64,000 nt of DNA from Campylobacter concisus (GTDB taxonomy: Bacteria > Campylobacterota > Campylobacteria > Campylobacterales > Campylobacteraceae): the NCBI RefSeq assembly GCF_015229955.1, contig NZ_JAAKYZ010000001.1:744001-808000 (forward strand), given 5' to 3'. Every line of letters starts with the position of its first letter. The first letter of the stretch is position 1. The notes beneath the pieces are model-generated. The model saw only the letters and a list, made by a program, of their open reading frames with translations. It had not been told where the DNA came from and did not search any database. The translations under genes and the position numbers were made by a program. Positions 26,611-36,375 of this stretch are shown here, piece by piece.

Positions 26611-28307
26611 TTTTCTTCCTTGCTCTTTAATATCATATTATAAATCGCAGCTCCAGCTGGAACCATAGGAAGTACATCCTCAAAGCGGTCGATCCTAACG
26701 TCGATCATCGCTGATTTCTTACTATCGATCGCTTCTTTTAAAGCCTTTCTAAACTCGTCCTTGCTCTTGCAAACAAAGCCAATACCGCCAAATCCCTCAG
26801 CGATCTTTACAAAATCAGGCTGCAAGCTAAGATCAGTCGATGAGTAGCGTTTTTCATAAAAAAATGTCTGCCACTGACGAACCATGCCTAAGAAGTTGTT
26901 GTTTAAAATGATGTTTATAACAGGCATATTTATCTCATGAGCAGTCATTAATTCTTGGATATTCATAAGTATTGAGCCATCGCCTGTAAAATTTATAACA
27001 AGATTGTCTGGTTTTGCGCATTTTGCGCCTATCGCTGCAGGGAGGCCAAATCCCATTGTGCCAAGTCCGCCACTTGTGACAAGCTGTCTTGCTCGGTTAA
27101 ACGGATAAAACTGCGCCACCCACATTTGGTGCTGTCCGACGTCTGTTGAGATTATTGCATCAGCTCCTGCTATCTTTGCTGTCTCTTCGATAACCCATTG
27201 TGGTTTTAAGACCTTGTCGCTATCTGTGTAGCCAAGTGGATTTAGTTTAGAATATCTATCTAAAATTTCTCTCCAAGGTGCGTAGTTTTCAGGCTTTGAA
27301 TTGACTTCGTCATAAAGCTCAGTTAGCACGTTTGTAAGATCACCAACTATTGGATAGTGAGCATTTATGATCTTTGAGATAGAGCTTGGATCGATATCGA
27401 TGTGAATTATCTTTGCATGTTTGGCAAACTCGTCCGTCCTGCCAGTGATCCTATCGCAAAATCTAGCTCCAAGCGAGATGAGAAGGTCGCACTCACTAAG
27501 TGCCATATTTGAAGCGTAGCTACCATGCATGCCTGCCATGCCTAAATTTAGCTCATCTTTTGCATCAAGCACGCCAAGAGCCATAAGCGTCTCAACCGCT
27601 GGGATGCCAGTTTTTTTCATAAATTTACGGATAATATCACTAGCTCCAGATGCGATCGCACCGCCACCGATGTATAGAAGCGGCCTTTTAGCTTCATTTA
27701 TCGCAACTGCTGCTTTTTTTATCTGTTTTGAGTTGCCCTTATAGGTTGGTTTGTAACTTGGAATAGAAATTTCTTTTGGATAGACAAAGTCACCAAGTCT
27801 TGATGTGATATTTTTTGGGATATCGATATGAACCGGTCCTGGACGGCCTGATCTTGCGATGTAAAACGCCTCTTTTATGATGCGAGGTAGCTCTTCAACG
27901 CTATTAACTAAAAAGTTATGCTTAACACAGGGGCGTGAAATGCCGACCGCATCGATCTCTTGAAAAGCATCTGTACCGATCATAAATGTTGGTACTTGAC
28001 CGCTTATAAGCACGATTGGAATACTATCACTATAAGCTGTTGCAAGGCCTGTGACAGCATTTGTAAAGCCAGGACCACTTGTCACAAAAGCAACGCCGAC
28101 TTTACCGCTAACTCTAGCGTATCCATCGGCTGCGTGAACGGCTGCTTGCTCGTGGCGAACCAAAACGTGTTTAAAATAAGTCTGCTTGTATGTTTCGTCG
28201 TAGATATTTAAAGCTGCACCGCCAGGATAGCCAAAAACTATCTCAACGCCCTCTTCGTGCAAGGCCTCGCTTATCATCTGTGAACCAGAAATCTGTTTTA
28301 TCATCAC
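26607..28307 (-). CDS. ilvI: Acetolactate synthase large (catalytic) subunit
   Basis: This ThDP-dependent enzyme condenses pyruvate to acetolactate, the first committed step of valine, leucine and isoleucine synthesis. The 566-aa protein shows EIVFGYPGGAALNIYDET with the catalytic glutamate region (VRHEQAAVHAADGYAR), the FAD/central domain, and the ThDP motif GDGSILMNIQELMTA with the NN signature near residue 440. The frame begins at GTG 28307, immediately followed by ATG 28304; AAGG lies 5 or 8 bases upstream, so either may be used. The promoter presumably lies in the 264-bp A+T-rich gap before it, where nothing specific was recognised. Confidence 0.95.
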   Translation of the reverse strand: MMIKQISGSQMISEALHEEGVEIVFGYPGGAALNIYDETYKQTYFKHVLVRHEQAAVHAADGYARVSGKVGVAFVTSGPGFTNAVTGLATAYSDSIPIVLISGQVPTFMIGTDAFQEIDAVGISRPCVKHNFLVNSVEELPRIIKEAFYIARSGRPGPVHIDIPKNITSRLGDFVYPKEISIPSYKPTYKGNSKQIKKAAVAINEAKRPLLYIGGGAIASGASDIIRKFMKKTGIPAVETLMALGVLDAKDELNLGMAGMHGSYASNMALSECDLLISLGARFCDRITGRTDEFAKHAKIIHIDIDPSSISKIINAHYPIVGDLTNVLTELYDEVNSKPENYAPWREILDRYSKLNPLGYTDSDKVLKPQWVIEETAKIAGADAIISTDVGQHQMWVAQFYPFNRARQLVTSGGLGTMGFGLPAAIGAKCAKPDNLVINFTGDGSILMNIQELMTAHEINMPVINIILNNNFLGMVRQWQTFFYEKRYSSTDLSLQPDFVKIAEGFGGIGFVCKSKDEFRKALKEAIDSKKSAMIDVRIDRFEDVLPMVPAGAAIYNMILKSKEEK

Positions 28308-28571
28308 TTTAGCCTTTTGATAAATTTATCGCAGATTATATCCCAAAGCATTTTAAATCCATTTTAACTTTCTAGCGAATTTTAGGTATTGCCTTGATTT
28401 TCTTGAAAAATTTTTAACTAATTTAAAAGAATAATACAAAATATTTTACATAAAACTAAACATATTATTTTTAGTAAAATTGATAAATTTAAGTGAGCAA
28501 AGACTATAAAATTTTAAGAGCTAAAACTAATTTGTATAAATTTTAGGCTTAATTTTTTAATTAAACTAAAT

Positions 28572-29579
28572 CTAAAATTTTGCTTCATTTTTTATATCAT
28601 TTAGCTTTTTAACAGCCTCGTCAAAGTCGTCAGAATTTATGAAAATATTAATATTTTCATTTTTCTTATAGACTTTATCGTAGTATTTTGTGAGTAAAAT
28701 TTCAGCTACTTTAGCAATGTCATTTTCATTAAATTTAGCCACAGCTTCATCTCTAGCTTTTTTATCGATAAATGGCGAAATTTTCTTCATACACTCTTCA
28801 AAAAAGGCTTTATCCACACTTTTATAGTCATCTACTATACAAGAAATTCTTTTTTCTAAACTTGCACTTACTTCGACATTTATACCATTTCGCATCGCCT
28901 CATAAAGACTTTTTGGCAAACTTAACGAGCCTATCCTTCTGCTCTCACCCTCAATAAAGCAAATTTTATCTTTTAGCGTGATGAGCTTTTCAAACAACGC
29001 ATCTTCAAAGCTTTTTTGGCTCGGCTGCACGCCATTTATCGCCCCAAAGACAGATCCTAAATGATTTGCCATAGCTTCAAGGTCTATTGACGGACTTAAA
29101 GCCCTTATGAGCTTACTTTTGTAGCAGCCAGTATTTCCAAAAAGAGTGATAAATTTTGTGCTCAAAGGTCGATTTAGAAATTCTAAAACGTGATTTCTAT
29201 AAGCCTTATAACCGCCACTAAGTCTAAAAACTCTATATCCTATCATGCTTAGCACATAGCCAACAGAATTTGATCTAAGCCCGCCTTTAGCGCAGTAGAT
29301 GCCAATAGCTGAACCAACCTTGGCTCTTTTATAAACCTCATCAATGATATTTTGTAAATTTTTGCAGATATATTTTGCGCCAAGGCTCTTTGCTAGGGAT
29401 CTATCGCTTTTATAGATCGTGCCTACCTCTTTATGTTCCGCATCATTTAAAGCGTATAAATTTATAGCATCTTTTATGTGCGAATATAAAAATTCATGTG
29501 GCGATCTTGCGTCTATTAAAATTTCAAAAGAGCTTCTTTTCTCTAGCCACTGCTCTGCATCAAGCTCAAATAACGGCAC
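28572..29579 (-). CDS. selU: tRNA 2-selenouridine synthase (MnmH/SelU)
   Basis: SelU replaces sulfur by selenium in 2-thiouridine of tRNA wobble positions, using selenophosphate. An N-terminal rhodanese domain carries the catalytic cysteine in IYCAKGGLRSNSVGYVLS near residue 97, followed by FRLSGGYKAYR. The C-terminal P-loop domain reads LFGNTGCYKSKL near residue 145, then LEAMANHLGSVFG, a SelU hallmark. The P-loop has Cys-Tyr where many homologues have Ser-Gly. The length of 335 aa is normal. It overlaps the HIT gene by 14 bp. Its selenium donor SelD is not in the window. Confidence 0.9.
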   Translation of the reverse strand: MPLFELDAEQWLEKRSSFEILIDARSPHEFLYSHIKDAINLYALNDAEHKEVGTIYKSDRSLAKSLGAKYICKNLQNIIDEVYKRAKVGSAIGIYCAKGGLRSNSVGYVLSMIGYRVFRLSGGYKAYRNHVLEFLNRPLSTKFITLFGNTGCYKSKLIRALSPSIDLEAMANHLGSVFGAINGVQPSQKSFEDALFEKLITLKDKICFIEGESRRIGSLSLPKSLYEAMRNGINVEVSASLEKRISCIVDDYKSVDKAFFEECMKKISPFIDKKARDEAVAKFNENDIAKVAEILLTKYYDKVYKKNENINIFINSDDFDEAVKKLNDIKNEAKF

Positions 29580-30048
29580 TAAATGCCTTTTTTAGTTTCT
29601 CAAAAAGTGGATGAAATGGCGTGCCATTTACTCTCACATCAGAGATGGTGGTTATAAAATTTGTATCCCCGCTCCACCTTGGCACAAGGTGATAATGCAC
29701 GTGCTCAGCTATGCCAGCTCCTGCTGCTTTGCCTAAATTCATACCTATATTTACGCCATTAGCATAAAGCTCTTTTTTTAAAATTTCAACTCCAAGCCTT
29801 ACAAATTTACTCATCTCAAACCAAGTCTGCTCATCAAGCTCTTCGATCTTGTCGGTATGCTGATTTGGTATTATCATAAAATGACCTGGAGAATACGGAT
29901 ATAAATTCATAATCCCAAAACAATGTTTAGCTCGAAAAAGTACGCCATTTTTATCATCATCATCTGAGTTTATAACGTCACAAAAAACACAGCTATCTTT
30001 TTTAGCGCTAAAGTATTCGCTTCTCCAAGGGGCACAAAGGTGCTGCAT
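29566..30048 (-). CDS. HIT family hydrolase
   Basis: HIT proteins hydrolyse or transfer nucleotides, often cleaving Ap4A-type substrates. The 160-aa sequence has the catalytic histidine triad AEHVHYHLVPRW near residue 114 and the family segment LYPYSPGHFMIIPNQHTDKIEEL. A cysteine pair CVFC at about residue 20 resembles the zinc site of Ap4A-phosphorylase-like members. The start ATG overlaps the trpC stop region by one base. The physiological substrate is unknown. Confidence 0.88.
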   Translation of the reverse strand: MQHLCAPWRSEYFSAKKDSCVFCDVINSDDDDKNGVLFRAKHCFGIMNLYPYSPGHFMIIPNQHTDKIEELDEQTWFEMSKFVRLGVEILKKELYANGVNIGMNLGKAAGAGIAEHVHYHLVPRWSGDTNFITTISDVRVNGTPFHPLFEKLKKAFSAVI

Positions 30049-30833
30049 TACTCGCCCTCCTTTATCTTTTTGACGGCATTTTTTATATCATCTTGCCTCA
30101 TAAAATGCTCTCCTATTAAGAAAGCATCTACGCCTATTTTACTTAGCTCTCTAAGCTGTTCATGCTCGTAAAGACCGCTTTCAGCAACTATTATCTTGCC
30201 ATTTGGCAAAAGTGGTATGAGCTTCTCACAAAGGCTCATATCCATCGTAAAATCATCTAAATTTCGGTGATTTATACCTATTATATTTGCTCCTGCAAAG
30301 ATAGCTTTTTTCACATCACTCGCATCGTGAGTTTCAACCAAAACTTCAAGACCTAAATGATGAGCGTAGTCTAAAAGCTCTTTTAGCTCGTTTTGAGTTA
30401 ATGCTTTTGCGATGAGCAAGATAAAGTCTGCCCCATAAACAAGAGCTTCAAGAATTTGATACTTATCAATAATAAAATCTTTTCTAAGGATCGGCCTTGA
30501 TGCGTAGCGCCTAACTTGAGTGATATACTCGATGTTGCCTTTAAACCAATGTGGTTCAGTCAAGATACTAAAAGCATTTGCGTATGGCTCGTATTCCTGA
30601 GCGATTTTTATAGGCTCAAAGTCTTCTCTTATCACACCCTTACTTGGGCTTGCTTTTTTGATCTCTGCTATGATTTTTATAGGCTCGTTTTGACTTGCTC
30701 TAAGCGCACTTAAAACATCTCTTGGCACGTATGGATTGTACGCGAGCGAGCGACCAAGCCACTCCTCAGGGAAGTCTGCTTTTCTTTTTTCAAGATCATC
30801 TTTAGTTTTTTTAATTATCTCATCAAGTATCAT
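30048..30833 (-). CDS. trpC: Indole-3-glycerol phosphate synthase
   Basis: TrpC closes the indole ring in tryptophan synthesis. The 261-aa TIM barrel starts [18 protein letters not shown]. It shows the active-site lysines in [14 protein letters not shown] near residue 56 and [12 protein letters not shown] near residue 116, plus [15 protein letters not shown] and [12 protein letters not shown]. It is a monofunctional protein. No other trp gene is in the window; the same trpC orphan neighbourhood occurs in C. jejuni. Confidence 0.95.
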   Translation of the reverse strand: MILDEIIKKTKDDLEKRKADFPEEWLGRSLAYNPYVPRDVLSALRASQNEPIKIIAEIKKASPSKGVIREDFEPIKIAQEYEPYANAFSILTEPHWFKGNIEYITQVRRYASRPILRKDFIIDKYQILEALVYGADFILLIAKALTQNELKELLDYAHHLGLEVLVETHDASDVKKAIFAGANIIGINHRNLDDFTMDMSLCEKLIPLLPNGKIIVAESGLYEHEQLRELSKIGVDAFLIGEHFMRQDDIKNAVKKIKEGE

Positions 30834-32095
30834 TTTTTAAGCCTTTTATTTAGATTTATTATACAGCGCTCTATTAGGTGCAAATGCTCTTTTGCCTCTT
30901 TTGAAGCTCTAAAATCAATATCTTTCATCGCGTGCTGCATGATGCTTTTTGCCTTTTTGCATTCACCAAGCTTAAAATATCCCCACGCTAGCGAATCCTC
31001 ATAATAAGGCGACTCGGGTGAGATGGTAAGTGCCCTTTGCACAAGCTCTATACCCTTTCTAGGATCAATATCATGATCTATCAGCAAGTAGCCATAATAG
31101 TTAAAAAACATATCATTTTCTAGCTTTGGCACGCTAGCTTCAAATTTATCTAAAATTTCAGCCATTTTTTGTTCGTTCAAGGTATCTTTATTCATCTCAT
31201 ATTCGTAAATGGCAGCCTTTGCTAAAAAATTTAAATCCCTGCTATCGTTATAAATTTTAACAGCAAGTATGTATGCGTCACCAAAATTACTAGTCGCCGC
31301 ATAAAGATCCATAAGAGCTATATCGTTGTAGCTATATTTTTTTAAAATTTCAATTGCTGCTTTGTAATTTTTATCATAGATAAAAAACTGCACGATCTTA
31401 TCAATATACGAAGTATCGTGATTTAGCTCATAAAGCTCTTCAAAGAGTTCGATCACTTTTGGAAAATTTCTTTGCTGGGAGTAAATTTCAGCCAAAAGCT
31501 CGCAAGTCTTTAGCGTGCAACCTTGTTCATCTCTAAATTTCTCAAGATATTTCGTAGCGTCTTTTATCTTATCCATACGATTTATCAAAATATCAACGAT
31601 GCGGAGCAAATTTTCTTCTTCTTGCTTTAGCGAGTATGCCTCTTCAAAGTATTTTAGTGCAGTCGTTGTTTCATTTTGCATCATACAAATAGTGCCAAGC
31701 ATGAGTAAATTTTGAGCATTTGGTTCTTTTGTAGCAAGCTCTTGCATTAAGCTTTTAGCCTCATTTAGCTTTGAAAGATTTACTAAATTTGCCACCTTTA
31801 TACGGATAAAATCGCTATCGTCTTTTAAGCTTTTTTCGCCTTCATTTATCAAAGCATCTAAATTTTCATTTTTTGTAGCAAAGGCGAGTTTGATCGCCTC
31901 TTTTAAATAAGCTTTTTGATTTGTATCTTTAAAAATGTTTGAGTAAGCTTGAATGCTAGCATTCACATCTCCGCTATCTTGAAACAATAAAGCCTGCATT
32001 AGACGTAAATTTATACTTTTATTATCGTCAGCCAAAAGTAGCTGCGAGTTAAAAAATACGCTCATAAAAAATACTAAAATTTTACGCCAATACAT
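30830..32095 (-). CDS. Exported TPR-repeat protein
   Basis: The 421-aa protein has a cleavable-type signal ([20 protein letters not shown]) and then consecutive tetratricopeptide-like helical pairs across the whole length, for instance around [29 protein letters not shown] and the C-terminal [31 protein letters not shown]. It is probably a periplasmic protein-interaction scaffold; no enzymatic motif is visible. It overlaps the YkgJ-type gene by 22 bp and trpC by four. Function is unknown. Confidence 0.8.
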   Translation of the reverse strand: MYWRKILVFFMSVFFNSQLLLADDNKSINLRLMQALLFQDSGDVNASIQAYSNIFKDTNQKAYLKEAIKLAFATKNENLDALINEGEKSLKDDSDFIRIKVANLVNLSKLNEAKSLMQELATKEPNAQNLLMLGTICMMQNETTTALKYFEEAYSLKQEEENLLRIVDILINRMDKIKDATKYLEKFRDEQGCTLKTCELLAEIYSQQRNFPKVIELFEELYELNHDTSYIDKIVQFFIYDKNYKAAIEILKKYSYNDIALMDLYAATSNFGDAYILAVKIYNDSRDLNFLAKAAIYEYEMNKDTLNEQKMAEILDKFEASVPKLENDMFFNYYGYLLIDHDIDPRKGIELVQRALTISPESPYYEDSLAWGYFKLGECKKAKSIMQHAMKDIDFRASKEAKEHLHLIERCIINLNKRLKK

Positions 32096-32439
32096 TCTGC
32101 TTTTAGCTCCTTTAAATTTTTTTTAAAATAATTCCAAAATGGAAAAGTCCTACACTGCTGTGGCCTTAGCTCATAAACTGAACAGTTTTTATTTTTTTCA
32201 TCAAAAAATACACAAGCAAAGCCATCTTCATAAGGCTTCTCTTTTATGCTACACCTTAGCCCAACTCTTATTAAAAACTGCTTTTCAAACTCATCTTTAC
32301 TCATATGAAATGCGGTGCAAAATTTTGAAATTTCTTCTTCGTTTATCCAAATGTAGCCGCTCTCTCCCGTGCAACACTTACCACCACAGCTCTCGCAAAA
32401 GCTCGCATCAAACTCATAGTTAAAGCCTTGCACTCTCAT
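32074..32439 (-). CDS. YkgJ-family cysteine cluster protein
   Basis: This 121-aa cytoplasmic protein belongs to the zinc/iron-chelate-binding YkgJ family (CxxCxxxCC). CESCGGKCCTGESG lies near residue 15, followed by later cysteines in CSIKE, CVFF, CSVYELRPQQCRTFPFW. The YELRPxxCRxFPF segment is the family hallmark. No biochemical function is established. Neighbours on both sides overlap it. Confidence 0.82.
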   Translation of the reverse strand: MRVQGFNYEFDASFCESCGGKCCTGESGYIWINEEEISKFCTAFHMSKDEFEKQFLIRVGLRCSIKEKPYEDGFACVFFDEKNKNCSVYELRPQQCRTFPFWNYFKKNLKELKAECIGVKF

Positions 32440-33143
32440 GCTAGCCCCTGATAATCGACGCTCTTTGTATCAGCTTTTTTAAAAATTTCAATCGCCTCTT
32501 TTGTATGCGAGCCATTTTCGCTCATCACTAAAGGTGGCAAAATTTTTAGCTTTGAGTTTGAATTATTTCTTACCTCAAATAAGGCTAAATTTGCTGATTT
32601 ACCAGCCTTTGTATGAATAAATTTTAGGCTTACTAAATTTAGCTTAAACTCTTTTAGGCACATTACGATCTGGCTAAGATCATCAGGTGCATAGCAAAAA
32701 AATGCCCTTTTGTGAGGTTTTAAATTTACACTTATACCTTTTATAAAGTCTTTTAAACTTAAAGAGCTTGTGTATCTACTAGCCTTTATATGTTCATCTT
32801 CGCTCTGCTTTGCACCCTCGTGATAAAATGGCGGATTTGATACGATGAGGTCAAATTTCTCACTATCTTTAAAATTTGCAAAATTAGCATTTATAATTTC
32901 TGCCTCCAAGCCATTCTTACTGGCATTAAATTTAGAAATTTCACCATTTATCTGCAAGATATCAAGTAAGCTTAGGTTGGAATTTTTAAAGTCGCGTTTA
33001 AGCAAAAGCCCAAGTATCCCACATCCTGCGCCAACGTCTAAAATCCTGCCTGAAAAATTTTTCAAACTTGAGCTTATAAAATCATAAAGTACCAGCGTAT
33101 CGCTGTTGTAGCGATAGCCACTTTTTAGCTGAGCCAAGATCAT
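32436..33143 (-). CDS. SAM-dependent methyltransferase, tRNA1(Val) A37 N6-type
   Basis: The 235-aa protein has a Rossmann-fold methyltransferase core with ILDVGAGCGILGLLLKRDF near residue 35 (SAM motif I). The catalytic motif IVSNPPFYHEGAKQSED near residue 105 is the NPPF(Y) signature of N6-adenine RNA methyltransferases such as TrmN6/YfiC. Target specificity is inferred only from family resemblance. It overlaps both neighbours by four bases. Confidence 0.8.
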   Translation of the reverse strand: MILAQLKSGYRYNSDTLVLYDFISSSLKNFSGRILDVGAGCGILGLLLKRDFKNSNLSLLDILQINGEISKFNASKNGLEAEIINANFANFKDSEKFDLIVSNPPFYHEGAKQSEDEHIKASRYTSSLSLKDFIKGISVNLKPHKRAFFCYAPDDLSQIVMCLKEFKLNLVSLKFIHTKAGKSANLALFEVRNNSNSKLKILPPLVMSENGSHTKEAIEIFKKADTKSVDYQGLA

Positions 33144-35392
33144 CTATAAACCTTGATGATAAAGCCACGCGTGACATCTTTTACGATCACTTCAGAGCTA
33201 AAGCTGATCCTTGCAAAATCGCCAAATTCTTCTTTTATAAGTTCGGCTGCTGCCTTTGCGCGCTCTTTACCAACGCCATAATTTACATAGTTATTTAGCC
33301 TGCCAAGATCGTCTTTTTTGATGCTTTGAGCCACATTTGATGGGATGACAAAATTTTTCTTATCTACGATCGGAATTATCTCATAAAGGTAGTTTGAGTT
33401 AAATCTTTGCAAAAATTCGCTCACCCTATTCTTACACATCACGCTAATCTTATCTTTTGCGTCCATGTCATCACACTCAAGGCTAGAGATCAAAACTAGC
33501 TTTGTTGGAGTTTCAGGTTTTGTCGTAGCTTGCAAAATATTTTTTAAATTTACATTTTCATTTTCAAGCTCATCTTGCCTATTTAAATTTTGCTCGATAT
33601 CTTTTTGAAGTTCGATGATCTTGGCATTTACTGGACTTCCTTTTACGCTAGATGAGCTAAGTTCGTTTATTTTAGAATTTAACCTTTCAATCGTCTTATT
33701 ACTCTCGTTTAACTTATGTTTTGCGCTTTCAAGCTCATTTTGTAAGCTTAGTAAATTTTTACCGCCACTTTTATTGCTATCAGCAAAAAGAGCCGACGTA
33801 TCAGCTATCTTCTTTTGCAAAATATTTATTTGCTGACGCAAAATTTCATAGTTTTGCATATCGATCTTTAGTGTTCTTTTTTGAGCTTCTAGCTCACTTT
33901 GCTTTGCTGCTAGCATTTGACTTGTTTGTGTAAGATTATTTTCTAGCTCTTTTATCTTTTCATCTTTTAAATTTATCTTTGCACTTAAATTTTTTAACTC
34001 ACTGTCATTTAAACCAAGCTTTTGGGTCTGCAAAGAGATAGTTTGATTTTGCTCAAACAAAGTTTTTAAAAATTTATTCGTCTTTGTATCAAGCGTCTTT
34101 AGCTCATCTCTTGTATTTTTAAGGCTCTCTTCACTTAAATTTAGCTTTTTATTTAGCTCACTTAAACTTGTATTTGCATCTAAATTTTGCTTCTCTAGCT
34201 TTTTGTTTATCAAATTTACCCGTTCAAGCTCTTTTTTAAGCGAATTTATATTTTCATTTGCGAGTTTATTTTCCTGCTCGCTTTTAAGATTTTTTTCTTT
34301 TAAATCATTAAAACTTTTATGAAGTGCCGCAAGGGAGGCGTTTAGCTCCAAATTTTTACCATTATAGTTTTCAACTGCCAAATCTTTTGAGTTTAAATTT
34401 TTCTTTATCTCATCAAGCTCATAAATTCTATCTTTTAAGGCAGTTTGATTTGATTCAAGTGCCTCCTGCAGATCAATTATCTTATTTGTCTTTTTAGAAA
34501 GCTCATCCTCCATAACGCTCTTTTGCGTCTCAAAGCCATCATTTAGCGCATTTATCTCTTTTTCGTAGCTAAATTTTTGAGTGTTAGCGTCGTTTTTAAC
34601 TCGCTCGATCTCCTCTTTTAAAAGCAAAATTTCTTTTTTCTCGCCTCTATCTTTTTCGCTTTGAGCTTTTTCATACTCTTTTATAAGAGCTTCTTTTTGC
34701 GCAAGTGTCGCGTTTAGCTCGTTATTTTGCTCTTTTAAAGCAGTGTAGTTTGCCTCAAAGCTCTCTTTAAATTTATTAAAGCTGGCCTCGGCATCTTTTA
34801 GTTTACTCTCATCGCCATTTCTAGCATCATTTATCGCATTTTCAAGGTCGATTATCTTTTTCTCGTAGGCCTTTGAGCTCTCTATCATATCAGCTTGCGC
34901 TTCATTTAGGCGCTTTGTCAGAGCTTGGATATTTTCAAAGTGTTGCGCCTCAAGCTCGCCAAGAGCCTTTTGGTTTTTTTCAACTATCTCGTTTTTTTCA
35001 TTTTCGATATTTCTTTTCATCTCTGAAATTTTGCTTATGAAGTCTAAATTTTTCTCGCTCATATCGACATTATCAGCGGCCAAAATTTCATTTTTTTTGC
35101 TTAGCTCGCGCACTTGCTCTTGAAGCTCTTTGACATTGTCTGATAAATTTAGATCCTTGTCATCAACAAAATTTTGCATGTAGCTCTTTGGCGTGATGTA
35201 GCCGCCATACTCGTAAAGATCGTCTTTGCTTACATATCTTTGCTTCTCTTCTTCAGGGAGATCATCAAAATTTATAGAGTAAATCGTTTGATTAGTATCT
35301 TTTGGCGCTTCGTCCTCTTTTTGAAATTTCAAAAACGAGAGAGAAAAGCCAGCTATCAGACAAACAATAGCTAGTGCGATTTTATTTATCAA
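33140..35392 (-). CDS. Membrane-anchored coiled-coil protein with a possible OmpA-like C-terminus
   Basis: The 750-aa product has one N-terminal membrane helix (INKIALAIVCLIAGFSLSFLKF), then an acidic linker. About 500 residues of heptad-rich coiled coil, dominated by Glu, Lys, Leu and Asn, run from about residue 75 to 610. The last 120 residues are globular: LVLISSLECDD, a segment with NYGVGKERAKAAAELIKEEFGD, and a final RGFIIKVYR. That layout (beta strand, helix with RAxAxxxLI, final R-x-x-I-x-V strand) recalls a diverged OmpA/Pal peptidoglycan-binding domain, but the resemblance is only by eye. It starts four bases inside the flavoprotein stop. Function is unknown; an inner-membrane-to-wall tether is a guess. 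Confidence 0.6.
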   Translation of the reverse strand: MINKIALAIVCLIAGFSLSFLKFQKEDEAPKDTNQTIYSINFDDLPEEEKQRYVSKDDLYEYGGYITPKSYMQNFVDDKDLNLSDNVKELQEQVRELSKKNEILAADNVDMSEKNLDFISKISEMKRNIENEKNEIVEKNQKALGELEAQHFENIQALTKRLNEAQADMIESSKAYEKKIIDLENAINDARNGDESKLKDAEASFNKFKESFEANYTALKEQNNELNATLAQKEALIKEYEKAQSEKDRGEKKEILLLKEEIERVKNDANTQKFSYEKEINALNDGFETQKSVMEDELSKKTNKIIDLQEALESNQTALKDRIYELDEIKKNLNSKDLAVENYNGKNLELNASLAALHKSFNDLKEKNLKSEQENKLANENINSLKKELERVNLINKKLEKQNLDANTSLSELNKKLNLSEESLKNTRDELKTLDTKTNKFLKTLFEQNQTISLQTQKLGLNDSELKNLSAKINLKDEKIKELENNLTQTSQMLAAKQSELEAQKRTLKIDMQNYEILRQQINILQKKIADTSALFADSNKSGGKNLLSLQNELESAKHKLNESNKTIERLNSKINELSSSSVKGSPVNAKIIELQKDIEQNLNRQDELENENVNLKNILQATTKPETPTKLVLISSLECDDMDAKDKISVMCKNRVSEFLQRFNSNYLYEIIPIVDKKNFVIPSNVAQSIKKDDLGRLNNYVNYGVGKERAKAAAELIKEEFGDFARISFSSEVIVKDVTRGFIIKVYR

Positions 35393-36351
35393 GCTTGTGC
35401 CTTGCCTTTTAAGATATCTTTGATGACGCTATGAGCGTGATTTAGTCCGACCACGATAGAGCCACCATTTTTTAAAACGATATCTCCTCCCACATATAGT
35501 CCTGGCACGCTACTTTGGTAATTGCTATCAACTATCGGAGTGCCTTTTTCATCAGTTTTTATCTGACATTTTTGTAGAAAATCAACCGGACTTGAACCAC
35601 CGATCGCATAGACAACCCTGTCATAGACACGGATCTTGCCATTTTCGTAATGCACTCTTACCTTGCCTGATTCATTATCGATCTCGGTTATATCGTGATT
35701 TAGCCTTACTTTTATTTTATTGTGCTTCTCAAGCTCCCAAAGTGCGCTTAAATTTGTCTCATTCACACGGCTAAATTTATCTTTTCTGTAAGCGATCGTC
35801 GTTTTATTATACTGACAAAGCTCGATAGCATACTCAACTGCAGAGTTGCCACCGCCCACAACTAGCACTTTTTCGCCATTTGTGCAGTTATCTAGGTTAA
35901 AATTTACAACTGAATTTAGTGATGGCGGGATCTTATAGTCAGGTTTGTTTGGTCGCCCCATTTTGCCGATAGAAACCATCACGTTTTTGGCTTCATAGAC
36001 AGCTTTTGAGGTAGTTACTTTAAAAATTTCGCCCTCTTTTTTTACGCTTTCGACCTCAGAGTTAAAAAAAGCCTCGATATTCTCAGAGTCAAGTAGCTTG
36101 TCAAAATAATCAAGCGTGCTCTCTTTTGTGCCATCTTCAAACGAAACTAGCCCATGTATCGTGCTATCTTGCCCTTTATACTCTTTATCAACGCGTTTAT
36201 TGTCTTTATAAAATTTTCTGATCGTTTGGCTGTGATTGTCGCCTTTTTCAAGGAGCAAAACATTACTTAAGCCATTTCTTTTAGCCTCTACTACGCTAGC
36301 TATGCCACAAGGTCCGCCACCAACAACGATTAGATCATAAACATTCACCAT
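35389..36351 (-). CDS. YpdA-like FAD/NAD(P)-dependent oxidoreductase
   Basis: The two-dinucleotide-domain flavoprotein has an N-terminal FAD motif VVGGGPCGIASVVEA near residue 10 and an NAD(P) motif VVGGGNSAVEYAIELC near residue 165. The C-terminal VPGLYVGGDIV near residue 285 is typical of the family. It lacks the redox CxxC of thioredoxin reductase. The Cys in GGGPCG is shared with YpdA-type low-molecular-weight disulfide reductases, but the substrate here is unknown. The start is the ATG at 36351 with GGAG six bases upstream; a TTG four codons earlier is in frame. It follows the DAHP synthase gene. Confidence 0.85.
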   Translation of the reverse strand: MVNVYDLIVVGGGPCGIASVVEAKRNGLSNVLLLEKGDNHSQTIRKFYKDNKRVDKEYKGQDSTIHGLVSFEDGTKESTLDYFDKLLDSENIEAFFNSEVESVKKEGEIFKVTTSKAVYEAKNVMVSIGKMGRPNKPDYKIPPSLNSVVNFNLDNCTNGEKVLVVGGGNSAVEYAIELCQYNKTTIAYRKDKFSRVNETNLSALWELEKHNKIKVRLNHDITEIDNESGKVRVHYENGKIRVYDRVVYAIGGSSPVDFLQKCQIKTDEKGTPIVDSNYQSSVPGLYVGGDIVLKNGGSIVVGLNHAHSVIKDILKGKAQA

Positions 36352-36375
36352 CTTTTTCTCCAAATTTTATAAATT

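Noticed and set aside
28308-28571. Possible attenuator or riboswitch before ilvI
   Set aside because: The 264 bp are A+T-rich with no leader peptide rich in Ile, Leu or Val and no clear alternative hairpins.
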